Of a DNA stretch of 64,000 nt, positions 52,600 to 62,735 are shown piece after piece. A program made the position numbers and the translations under genes. Within the stretch, counting starts at the first letter, position 1. Every line of letters begins with the position of its first letter. The stretch covers positions 24,386,813-24,450,812 of the forward strand of contig CM028909.1 of NCBI GenBank assembly GCA_016801845.1, written 5' to 3'. Source of the DNA: Polydactylus sextarius (lineage: Eukaryota > Chordata > Actinopteri > Polynemidae). A model generated the notes under the pieces. That model saw only the letters and a program-made list of their open reading frames with translations. It was not told the origin of the DNA and made no database searches.

Positions 52600-52635
52600 T
52601 CTGCACCTCCCTGCCTCCCTTCACCCCACCCACAG
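52600..52635 (+). promoter_or_regulatory. 3' splice site before second coding exon
   Basis: A strong C/T tract (ctgtccttctgcacctccct, then cccttcaccccacccacag) ends at 52635. The reading frame across the junction with 34526 is continuous (NS then PLQ), as in plexin-A1. Confidence 0.92.
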
Positions 52636-52818
52636 CCATTGCAGATAGATGATAACTTCTGTGGCCAGGACTTCAACCAGCCTCTAGGGGGCACCACCGC
52701 CATCGAGGGCATCCCACTTTATGTGGACAAGGATGATGGCATGACGTCCGTGGCAGCCTACGACTACCGTGGACACACCGTGGCGTTCACCGGCACTCGC
52801 AGTGGACGCATGAAGAAG
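52636..52818 (+). CDS. plxna1: Plexin-A1-like receptor, second coding exon (sema domain)
   Basis: This exon has 61 codons, residues 391-451 when joined to the previous exon. It begins PLQIDDNFCGQDFNQPLGG and ends GTRSGRMKK. The order and motifs match the plexin-A1 sema propeller directly after the segment ending LACINS. The DKDDGMTSVAAYDYRGHTV stretch also fits A1 better than A2 or A4, where the family typically has RDRMTSV. C399 is the single cysteine. The acceptor has a long pyrimidine tract (about 52600-52635, ending cacccacag) and the donor is AAG before gtaggc. Start and end are both phase 0, so skipping this exon would keep the frame but remove part of a propeller blade. The next exon, expected to start with a V or I and complete the propeller, is not in the window. 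Confidence 0.93.
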
Positions 52819-52824
52819 GTAGGC
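52819..52824 (+). promoter_or_regulatory. 5' splice site after second coding exon
   Basis: AAG followed by gtaggc is an acceptable donor that is weaker than the upstream gtgagt. UG-rich sequence begins about 12 bases further on. Confidence 0.85.
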
Positions 52825-53709
52825 TTCATGGACTGTGTGTGCGTGCGTATATGTGTGTGTGTGTCATTTACTATTCAAAATAGAAGCACTCTTACTGTTG
52901 ATGGCTCCCAGCCATGTGAACTCTGGAGTAAAGGACTCCTGGGACACAAAAAATAATTTACTGTTTAAAACCTCCAGCAGAAAAAAAAAAAAATAGATAG
53001 ATACAGTGGTGTTTTGGAGATGACAATGACTGAAGTTTATTAGTGTCTGGCTTTTGTCATTGGGTGTTCCATTGTGGATTATATAAATTAGACATAAATT
53101 ACAGTGTTAACTGGCATAAAACTAATGAAATGTGACTCTAATGGTGATCAAATGCTACTGCTTTAGTATAATAGTGTGTGTGTGTGCGTGTGTGTGTTCC
53201 ATGTAGTACTGAACACCATTTTCACATTTTAACTTTAGAGCAATTTTGTGTCATTCTGTGATGTATTTTCAGTGCTCATTGGTTTTGGCATGGCTGACAA
53301 ATGGTTTTGTCATCTGAAAACCTATTGCAGACATAAGTTGTGAAGGTGCATTTTGTGTGTGTGTATGTGTGTGTGAGTGTATGTGTGTGTGTGTGACGGT
53401 ACATTGTTCACTTTTTGTTTTGAAATGGCTTTCATGCTTGCAACATTTAGAAAAGAAGTTCACTAGCAGCTGTGGGGATGCATGTTTTCTCCCACGATGT
53501 GAAGGTGTGTGTTTGTGTGTGTTTTGGATGGTGTGTAAAGTGGAGCTCATGCTGCCAGACAAACTGGAGCTGTGTGGGTTTTCTCTGTAGCTTGTATGTG
53601 CTGTTTGGTGGTCCAGTCTCAGGACTGACAGCGTTTCAAAGCAGGTAGAAGGTGGGCGAGGATGATGTCTAGTGTGTCTCCTGAGTAATTTTGGGTGAGA
53701 AAATTCCAT

Positions 53710-53711
<2 letters not shown>

Positions 53712-53746
<35 letters not shown>
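53712..53746 (+). repeat. (GT)n microsatellite
   Basis: One of several GT tracts downstream of the second coding exon. Others lie at about 52843-52864, 53175-53198, 53355-53394, 53863-53892 and 54635-54652. Confidence 0.97.
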
Positions 53747-53748
<2 letters not shown>

Positions 53749-53858
53749 GTGTGTACTGTTGTTGCTTCTTTGCTCATTTTGTGGCTCCAACTCTAGTATT
53801 AAGTAGTAGTTGTGACAGTAATTTCACATCCTGTTCAGTATACACACAGCATGGAGCC

Positions 53859-53895
<37 letters not shown>

Positions 53896-54689
53896 TTTAC
53901 AGTATGTTTGTGCGTGTATATGTGCTCCTCAAGTACTCCCGTTGAGTAGTAGACCACACGGTGTGTGTGCCAATCAGCTGCTCCTTCATGTGAGATCCGA
54001 CTGAGCTGCCTCTGTGTTTCTTTTTTCCCCCATTTTTTTCCCTCAGCAGGACGTCTCCATATGAGTTTGTCAGTGTCACTGGCACTCTGGAGACTGAATA
54101 AAACAATCACCTGAGGATAAAAATGATTGAATGAATTCATACATAATTCAAAATATTTTTTAAAAAAAAGTTACATGTACATTTGCTGTCAGCAGCATTT
54201 CGCTTCGAAGACATTTTCTTTCTTCTTTTTTTTATGTCCACTGTCATTTTGTTGATGCTCATGTCCTTTCATTTCATATGGTGATGTCTTTGTTTGGGTG
54301 TCTTTGTGTTTGCCTTGTACTTTTTGTCACATTCTATTATACAAACTAAACCAAAATGCATCTAAAATATTCAGCTGCTACAGTTTTGATATGAGTTTGA
54401 CAGTTTAAGCATTAGGCCTGTGTGTTTCTGTAGTCGCTGGAATATCTGTTGCAGTAATGCTGCTGTCAGCCGCTTTCATACACTGAAGGGCTACAATAAT
54501 ATGCACAACACACTCGCGCGCACGCACACACACACACACACACGTCTCCTTACACAGCTTCCTGCCTGGTGTTTTGCTAAGTCAACTGAAACCTAGCTCA
54601 CTAGTCCTTGTGACTGACCCCTGTATCGTGTCTTTGTGTGTGTGTGTGTGTGCAGATAGATGATATGTGTGCGTGTTAAGCGTGTGGGG

Positions 54690-54885
54690 TCAGCAGATCC
54701 TGGATGATATCCCGCTGATCGGAATCCCATTTCCCCTCAGCCGGCGTGTCTTCCTGTGCTCAGGGATGGAGGGGAGGAAGGTGAACATGGAGGTGGAGGC
54801 TGCCAGTGTCCTCACACAGATCAATGCAGATGCTGCAGTAACATGCAGTCGGGAAAACGAGACAGGGCAACAATCACTATAAATC
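54690..54885. other. GC-richer block with an open frame, nature unknown
   Basis: In the intron after the second coding exon, about 200 bases are open on both strands (for example GQQILDDIPLIGIPFPLSRR on +). No plexin or other family is recognisable. A small unknown exon, an old gene fragment or a conserved non-coding element are all possible. Confidence 0.25.
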
Positions 54886-57102
54886 AACAGTAACTCAAGC
54901 TATAGCCAGTTTATGAGGCTTCTCCATTTGTTGTTGCCTGGTGAAGTCATCGCTCTGACAAAGCAGAGGTGATTAGTTTTAGCTCCTTTCAAATAAATTG
55001 GAGAAGAACTGTTAAATGACTGAGGCAGTTTCGACAAAAACAAAATTTAGGAAGGATGGATTGTGCTGAGATTAGAGAGAGAGAGCAAAAAAAATTAGGC
55101 TCAAGCAGATGGGGAGAGACTGTTACAGACTGTGGGGTTTTATTGCTCTTTATTGGGAGTTAAACTGTGCTCCTTAGTCTAATGAAATGTAAAGCTGCAG
55201 TGTATTGATGATCGCGTTCTCATTAGAATTCCTACAATATAACTGTTGCTAAATGTTCCTTGCGTGGACATGTGTCAGCTGCTAGACTCCCTCTATTGAT
55301 TGATCTATGAATATATAATCACTAGTGTAAATCTTAAACCCCGGCAGTCCATCAGACAAGTGTTGGCGTCTTTGCCTGTGCGAGAGAGAGATAGAGATAT
55401 GATGTAAACCACTGTTAAGCTGCATTTCTCTACATCAACATAAGACAACTCAGAATACCTTGACTGACTAAACACACAGCACATTTATGTTGTGAGCTAT
55501 CCACTTTATATTTCCATTAGTGTCAAGTTAATGACTTTCTTCCATCACAGCTGTGTGTGTCATGACTAACTGTTGTATTAGTTGCCCTAGTGGGCTGCAG
55601 CTCAAGCTTTTCCAGTTGCGGTGAATCAAATTAGCATTCTGTTGGTAAATTCTTTTGACGGCCTTTATTGAATTCATGTGGCACAGTGGAGGACAGCTGA
55701 TTAAGAGCCCCATGTCAAAATAAAAGCTCATTCTGTGATTTAATGGTGCCGTTTGCCCTTATTTTAAGGATAAGGTTGCTGTTACAAAGATGACAGCAGA
55801 CAATGACAAAATACTGGCGTGGCACACATGCTGATCTGGATATCAGATTTATTGTATAGTGCTTATGAAGTAGATTGTATGACAAGCGAACATACAGCAA
55901 AATATGAGCAAAACTCGATGAACTGCTCAGACCCATTTTAATACTAAATGTTTTATAATATTAATACTCGATTAGTCATTTTATTCGCTGGTTACATCCT
56001 CTCACCTGTGAGAATTTTTGTAATTGTCTTAACATCTGATAATTACCTGCATATATTTGCAATTTTATGAGCCATTTAAATATGTCACCGTGGACATAAG
56101 AAATTATACAACTAATGTTAAATCAATTGAATCACTTGGTAGATAATGAAAATATAATCACAGTAATTGGTTACAGCTATAACATTTAGCACATGGCATG
56201 TGTTACAATGGATGTACAATGTAATATTTTTAGTCCATGACGAACAGAAGGTTAGCTTCTTTGACAGTGGACTTTTTAGGAGACAGACAGGAAAAGAATA
56301 GGGAGAAGGAGAGAGGTGGGATGTCGAGCAGCAAAAGACCTGCCAGAGGTTTGAACTCAAATATATTAAGTTTCTGGATTTAACATTGAATTCTAGGTGA
56401 AAGTTAGGTTAAAGTTTATTATTTTCCTGAGCACACTTGTCACATGGGGTTGTAAAAGAGTAATGTTGAATACTAAAACATACAATAAAAGCAGTAATAA
56501 TATGAAAGTCATCAAATATTGACTGAGGCTGAGTGAAGCACCATTTGCCCCAGTGGCTTATATTACTGTCAGAATCAGCTGAAAGCTTTGGAAAAGGCAA
56601 CTAAGTGGATATTCAGTTAAAATTTTTATTACAAATGTCTCCTTATTGTCTGTCATGCAGCTTCTTAAAGCAGGCTGAGCAAATCAGACACAATTTCCTG
56701 GCTAAATTAGACTGGAACAGCACAGCACCTGAGTAAAGTGAAGTGAGCCACACTTTGTTTTTTGTTTCTTCTTCTTCTTATTTTTTATTTATTTTTTTTT
56801 AGCAATTTAACATTTCACTTGTAAGAGACAGAAGTGTATCATTATGAAAACATTATGAAAACACAGCTGCTTGGTGACTAATAAAGCAAAAATGGAGGCT
56901 ACGCTATTCGCTTCCTGTTCACATTATTTCACCGTCGAGCTTTGGCAACTAAAGTAACTACCTGGTGCCAATATTTCTGAAAGCATTAGAACTTGAATGT
57001 GCTGTTAATTGTTGAATGTTGGGAGCTGAATGAAGGACAAGAGATATAAAAGTAAGAGGATGCTGTCAGCCTGAAGGGCACACAAGACACGAGTGGGAGG
57101 AG

Positions 57103-57106
<4 letters not shown>

Positions 57107-57141
<35 letters not shown>
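57107..57141 (+). repeat. (GT)n microsatellite
   Basis: A perfect tract of about 35 bases. Confidence 0.96.
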
Positions 57142-57142
<1 letters not shown>

Positions 57143-58239
57143 TATGAGATAAAAGTACAGTTGGATGTAGGACATACAGTATGGAGTGTAGGGAATATAG
57201 TGTAGTACATAGGATGTGGTCTTGTCACGCAGTATGACAACAACTAGGCCGCTTCTTTTCCATTGAGGTCTCATGCCCCTCAGCAAGATGTAGCATGTAA
57301 ATGCTATATATAATGTTGTTCCTTGCTCAGTGCCTCAAAGTCACACGTGATTACGCTGCTAAACATCTCTTCACAAGGTGTAGGTGGCGTATCGACAGCG
57401 AAGACGTGCAGTGTGCTGCCTTGTGCGCCGTTTACCAAAAACCCTCCTCAGATCTCAGTAAAAACCTGGAAATCCTTTCATTCCTTCCATTTCGTCTTCT
57501 CTTTTGTCTACCTATGAGAACAAGGCACTCTCACCACAGCAGGCGAGATGAAAAGAAACTCTCAACAGCCTGAAGTATTTCCAGATTTCAGAAACAAAAA
57601 GAGGCAAGCATGACAGACTGGGAGAAAGAGAAAGACAGAGATTTACTCAGAGTGGTGTAAAGGTGTGTATACGTGTGTGTGTGTGTGGTGGGTGAAGGGG
57701 AGATGGTTTCATGTCATTTCATCATTTCCCTGCTAGCAGCAAATCCAATTACTTTACCCTCTCTTTTCTATCTTGGAAGATAGCCTGAGTGACAGGACTG
57801 AAGAGAACGGCACCAGTGAGGTAACTGTGCCAACAGGTTGATTGACATAACGCTGGCACTTCACTGCCTTGAGACAAGGAGGCAAGTGAGGCTGGTTTGA
57901 CGTTGGGGCTTCTCCGAGCTGCCGAGGTGGACCAGGAGTTCACCCTCCCTGCTCTTTCGATCGTATGTCCCTCCCCTTGGAGATGATCTAATTCACTCTT
58001 TGGCAAGTCGACTCCACGTGTTCCTGTCAGCTTCTGTCTACCTGTCTCACTCTCTGCCTGTCGGCAGCATCGCTCTACCTTAATGATACCAACCATCTAC
58101 CAAGATAATAAACACCGTATATTGTGCAAATTCATTCTGGCATATTGCCTGCATAATATACTGTACAAGTGCATAAGATACTTTATTTGACAGGTACATA
58201 TTATAATTTGATATAAGAAGACATAAAACCCACTGTTTT

Positions 58240-58402
58240 TTATATTATTTTTTGGGCATTTTTGTCTTTTAATCATAGAGACAGGGATGAGAGTGGGGGA
58301 GAAACACGGAGGAAGGTTTGACTTAAGATTTGAACCAGCGAGCTGTACGGCATATGTTAACATGGTGCACCTTAACCATTTGGCTATCCAGGCACCCCAC
58401 AA
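58240..58402 (-). mobile_element. tRNA-derived SINE remnant
   Basis: Reverse complement shows a tRNA-like head with a box A-like TAGCCAAATGGTTAAGG and a box B-like GGTTCAAATCTTAA (58336-58323). A pyrimidine-rich body (tcctccgtgtttctccccca) and a tail (gattaaaagacaaaaatgcc) follow. This layout matches a common fish SINE. The head does not fold as an intact tRNA and the box B is degenerate. Confidence 0.65.
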
Positions 58403-58703
58403 TCTGTTGTTAAAGATGAAACCAGAGCTTCCCGGTCTTTTTGACTCGTAAACCTTTAAAAAACAGGATTTACTCAGGGCCTCTTGTCACGTTTAACATG
58501 TCTGTGAGTTTTAACAGGTTCCGCCAAGGGGACATTTCTCCTCAAAACTTCTCATGTTTTCATTTAAACAGATATGTGGAGCACAAAGAGGTCAAATAAC
58601 CAAATTTTTCCCAAAAAAGCATAAAATTATAGAAAAAACAAATAAATAAATATAAATGTGTGCAGCCAAACTTTGTGTTTCTTAGTTAGTCACTGAGGTG
58701 AAT

Positions 58704-58709
<6 letters not shown>

Positions 58710-58758
<49 letters not shown>
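58710..58758 (+). repeat. (TA)n microsatellite
   Basis: A perfect TA tract of about 49 bases, preceded by acacaca. Confidence 0.97.
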
Positions 58759-58759
<1 letters not shown>

Positions 58760-59271
58760 CAAAATATATCATATATTTATCAGAAGCTGTTTGTCAAAGC
58801 AGAATACCAGCTCTTTAAATCCCAGCATCAGATCGCCTCTAGTTGTGAGATTACAGTGTATGTATTGGCTCTGCAAGCTTAGCAGTAAAACTAGCTGTCA
58901 GAATGATTAAGCCTAATCAGGAAACATGGGATGGGAGGTAATTTAGCATGTGAATGCTAATTAGCACTAGCATTTAGACTGGCAGACGATGATTGAGGCA
59001 GTGCATCGACTGCTCAGCCTGGTTAAATGGCAAAGACTCCAAGCTGGTAGCAATGATTGATAATTCTGGGTCTGGCTGCTGTCTGTTTCTCTGTTTGTGT
59101 GTGTGAGTGTGCAGACTGTAGTTTCTCTCTCTGAAGCAAACTCATAATGAGCAGATGAGTGCAACACCTGAATACACTAATTCCATCTTTATCCCATTAA
59201 CTAGAAGTTAGTGGAATAATGTTCTATTAGTTTCTTAGAATACACAAAAGGCTTTTGTGAAACTGCACATA

Positions 59272-59335
59272 TGTGTGTGTGTGTGTGTGTGTGTGTGTAC
59301 GCATGTGTGTGTGTGGGTGTGTGCGCGCATGTGTT
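59272..59335 (+). repeat. GT-rich compound microsatellite
   Basis: A GT tract broken by acgcat and gggtgtgtgcgcgcatg. The alternating purine-pyrimidine run is long. Confidence 0.9.
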
Positions 59336-59472
59336 TATTGCACACATTGGAACACACAAATGCCATGTGACGTGAAAGTTTCTAAAATTGTAGTTTTGGT
59401 TTCAGAATGTGTATGTGTGTGTGTGTACTATCTATGGACATATCTATGAATTAACACATATCTGTGTCAGTG

Positions 59473-59473
<1 letters not shown>

Positions 59474-59513
<40 letters not shown>
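59474..59513 (+). repeat. (GT)20 microsatellite
   Basis: A perfect tract of 40 bases. Confidence 0.97.
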
Positions 59514-59514
<1 letters not shown>

Positions 59515-60124
59515 TCCTCCATAAATGAATGTGTGTGTGAATATGTGTGTAGCTATTGTAAGAGCCTGTTGAGGGGAGACTAGTGTGTAAATCACACTGA
59601 GATAATATTACTGCTGTGAGCAGTGCTAGTGTTTAAGTGAATTATCATCCTATTCTCTCCACTCGTGCTTCTCCACAGTCTCTACCCCTCATCTGGTCCT
59701 ATAGTTTTTCCTCCCTCATTGCTCTGGCTCACACTTATATGTCACCTTCAGCTCTCTCTCTCCCAACTGAGGTGGGCCACATGCCCGCAAATCTTTCCTC
59801 CCTTGAGAATTTCCCGCCTCATTCACGTGCATGAGTATGTGTGTGTGTGTGCTGATCTGTCCTTCTCTCCTCTGTTACTCATTCCCTCTCTGCTCATTCT
59901 TCATATCTCGTCCGTCCATTAGGACATTAGTTGACGTTAGCCTGCAAAAAAGTGCTTGTCTGTCTAACACTCATTTATGAGATAGGGACATAGAGGGACA
60001 CAGAGAGGGACAGGTGAACAGACACAAAGAAATGTAATAAAGATATGACAGTAATGCAATAGACTTAATAGCATTGTGACACCAGAGATCAATCCACCAA
60101 GAACAGTAGGATAAAGAGCTTGAA

Positions 60125-60425
60125 CATTCATGAGGAGCTTGGATTTAAGTTACAGCTCCTTCATATCGAAAGGAGCCAGTTGAAGCAGTTCAGGCATCTG
60201 ATGAGGATGAGGATGCCTCCTTGGGATCTCACATTGGAGGTTCTCTTGTCATGACCAATTGGTAGGAGAACTTGGGGTAGGCCCAGAACATGCTTCAGAG
60301 ATTATGTATCACTAGCAATGAAATGCTTTGGGATTCCCCAGAATAAAAGTAGAAAGTGTCAGAAAAACCTGGGCTATTGTTGATCTGCTGCCACCACCAC
60401 CTGACACACACACTTGCACCCAGTG
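60125..60425 (+). mobile_element. Non-LTR LINE, reverse transcriptase ORF tail (fish L2/Rex-like family), sense
   Basis: One + frame from 60135 reads ELGFKLQLLHIERSQLKQF, RHLMRM and, after a stop, IGRRTWGRPRTCFRDYVS (from 60258), then further stops. The pattern RSQLRWFGHLxRM...GRRxxGRPRTRWRDYIS is the well-known C-terminal region of a very common fish non-LTR retrotransposon ORF. The copy is decayed, with internal stops. The exact clade (L2, Rex1 or another) is not certain. Confidence 0.7.
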
Positions 60426-61227
60426 TTTAGTACAACTTAAGTAGTTCATCTTCAATGCAAAGGACATTTTTTTTGTTTTTAGTATCTAAGAGGTGCAATG
60501 TGGAGATGCTGCAGTAATCAGTACAAAACAACCTACTATAGCCCATCTTACATCACCTGCAAAAACATACCACAGCTAACTGGTGTGTCCTCACACAACA
60601 CTGTATAGGACACACCACACAATTTTGGATGAGAGTTGTAATGGAGCTCACTGGGTGTTTTTGACAGCTTGCTAATCTTCTACAAACAAAGGATAGATAA
60701 TGGACAGGGTTTTATATCACTGATATAGTCCATCAAGAAATACATAAATGTCCCCCAATAGTGAAATATATTTAGAATATGTAATACATGATGTTAACTG
60801 TTCACAGGACAAAATGAATAAGAGTGTGAAAGTACATTTTTGAAAAACATCTTCATTTGAAACACATAAAAGTTTTTTTTTCTTTTCATTCTTCCTTTCC
60901 CTTTATTCTGTCAGAATTATTTCATGCAGAAAATGAATGCATTAGCTTGAAAATGATTGAGTGGGACCATTCCACAGACTGGCTTAAACAAGTTAAAATG
61001 TCTCCTCTATACTCATCTGCATTTGAATTCCCTGCTGTTACGTTATTACAGTAGGAGACAAATGGACAGTGGGAAAGAAAAAAATCAGCACAATGTCAGG
61101 TGAGGATGGAGCGATACAGAAATGGTCCCTTCTTTAGTGCCGGCAGAGTGATTTGAATTACAAGAGTAGAATCTCTGCCACCTCCGGGATGGAGGCTGAT
61201 ATGATACTGTTGTGCATCACTTATTAG

Positions 61228-61400
61228 AGGCAGCTACTGCTAATGTGCCATTGTGGTTGTGGGTTCAATTCCCAGGTGGGCTATCACCTCATATGTATTA
61301 CCCCCAGTGTCCTTGAGCAGGGCATTATCTCAGCAGTCCCTCTGGAGAAAAATGGCTTAGTGTTAATGGAAGGATGATGTGCATGGAGACCTAGATGGAT
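61228..61400 (+). mobile_element. SINE-like remnant with box B
   Basis: A box B-like gggttcaattcccag (61261-61275) is followed by cccccagtgtccttgagcag, a phrase typical of fish tRNA-derived SINEs. Box A is not recognisable. A GT microsatellite follows at 61440. Confidence 0.45.
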
Positions 61401-61438
61401 ATATTAGTGAGCTAATGAATCTTTGATAAGTGGGAAGG

Positions 61439-61439
<1 letters not shown>

Positions 61440-61472
<33 letters not shown>
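61440..61472 (+). repeat. (TG)n microsatellite
   Basis: A perfect tract just after the SINE-like remnant at 61.2-61.4 kb. Confidence 0.97.
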
Positions 61473-61473
<1 letters not shown>

Positions 61474-62234
61474 AGAGACTAACATCGCAGCTAAACCTAT
61501 CAACTGTGAGATGGCTTTAATTCACATTCATTGCTATGATGAAACAGATCATCTCTTTGGTTGCACTGTATGTAACAAATCCATTTAAAGTTTTTTTTTT
61601 TTATTTTGTTGTCATGACAAATATTTATCTATACTATGTAGTATGGGAATGAAAGCTAACTGCTAACATAGCTCCTCCATGAAGTTCATTATTTATTATC
61701 CTATGTTATATTGACATTGTATTTATCTATCACTACACTCATGTCGATTGTATAACCTGGAGTAGCCTTTTGTATTGGACAATTTATATAATAATAAATC
61801 AGATTCATCCATTACTTACCTATTACCAAATGTCTATTAAAGTCCATTTTATTGAGAGATAAAATTGGACTTGACTTTGATCCAGACCCAGGCTGACAGA
61901 AGTGAAATGTTCCACTCCATGTCATAGTAGTTTTACAAACAGATCATAGGTCTCATTATTTCCTAGTTAGGTTCTATTAAGAGGTCTTAAGAACTTAAGA
62001 GATTGTGCTAAACATATTAGTTTTAGGTTTAGGCTTTTTTAAAAACATTTAGCTCTACATATGTTGACAGTGAGTCAGGGTACACATTATGTTCACTTTT
62101 CTCAGTATAACTTTGAGTATAATGTCCTTTTGGTCACGGTTGATGAGTAAAGCTTTAGCCAGTCTATGGTAATAATCATTTTATGATTTGTTATGGTTTT
62201 TATTTCTTATTTCTTCCCAATCCCATTGAGTTGA

Positions 62235-62735
62235 TATATTTAAGTGAACAGTGAATTCAGAATTTCCCATATTTCCTTATTGACCTCGCCCCAAATACTT
62301 GTAATTCTGAACAGTTCCAGAAAATGTGAGGAAAGTGTCTTACTAGACCACATCCTCTCCGACAGAGGATTTGTTGTCATAGTTGGCACATCACTAGTCT
62401 TATTCTCAGCCTCCACCCTCATTTTTTCCATGTTGAGCTATTTGAACTCTTCTGCCAAGCCACCCAGACTCTCACCCAGTCCCCCTCTTCACTTATGGTA
62501 CTGACCTCCAATTCCCATGAATCTTTTACATCTAAATTGCTGTATATTAAATAAACGTGAATCATATTTTCTCTCACCATCTCTGTATAATAATCTAAAA
62601 TGTTGGTTGGTATTTCATTCATTTTAATCAATTCCTTATCGGTCACTGAAGGTATCAGGTCATTAGATGCAAAACCATATTAGATCTGAAGTTGAAAAAA
62701 CATTTTGAATAACCTCTCCCGCTTAATAAAACCCT
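62235..62735 (-). mobile_element. L1-type LINE, ORF2 C-terminal fragment (antisense to plxna1)
   Basis: On the minus strand, 62364 down to 62311 reads without stops CRRGCGLVRHFPHIFWNC. This is a perfect CX3CX7HX4C motif, the C-terminal zinc-knuckle of L1 ORF2 proteins, with the typical HIFW core. Upstream in the element (62646-62419) another frame reads through VRENMIHVYLIYSNLDVKDS, then WELEVSTISEEGDWVRVWVA and SSNSSTWKK, fitting the ORF2 region just before the knuckle. Downstream of it the sense changes frame again (IWGEVNKEIWEILN). The copy is therefore frameshifted, lacks the endonuclease and reverse transcriptase domains, and is inactive, a normal 5'-truncated LINE. Borders are approximate. 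Confidence 0.75.

Larger units (their letters stand above)
34527..52635 (+). other. plxna1 intron between the two coding exons (18,109 bases)
   Basis: This is a phase 0 intron bounded by gtgagt and cacccacag. It holds no convincing coding sequence on either strand. It contains pyrimidine-rich stretches (about 35870-36150 and 48040-48250), a palindromic MITE-like element (36.2 kb), a fish interspersed repeat (36.9-37.3 kb), the inverted repeat pair (43.7 and 46.0 kb), a LINE tail (50.8 kb) and several microsatellites. Unique-looking, higher-complexity blocks (38.0-38.4, 44.6-44.8, 49.4-49.6 kb) could be conserved regulatory DNA, but this cannot be shown from one sequence. Confidence 0.9.

Noticed and set aside
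54651..54675. Possible duplicate of the second coding exon (cagatagatgata after a GT tract)
   Set aside because: Similarity to 52643 onward is only about 13 bases, and the frame meets TAA four codons later.
58323..58402. tRNA gene on the minus strand
   Set aside because: Box A and B-like motifs exist but the arms do not form a cloverleaf. The downstream body and tail are those of a SINE.
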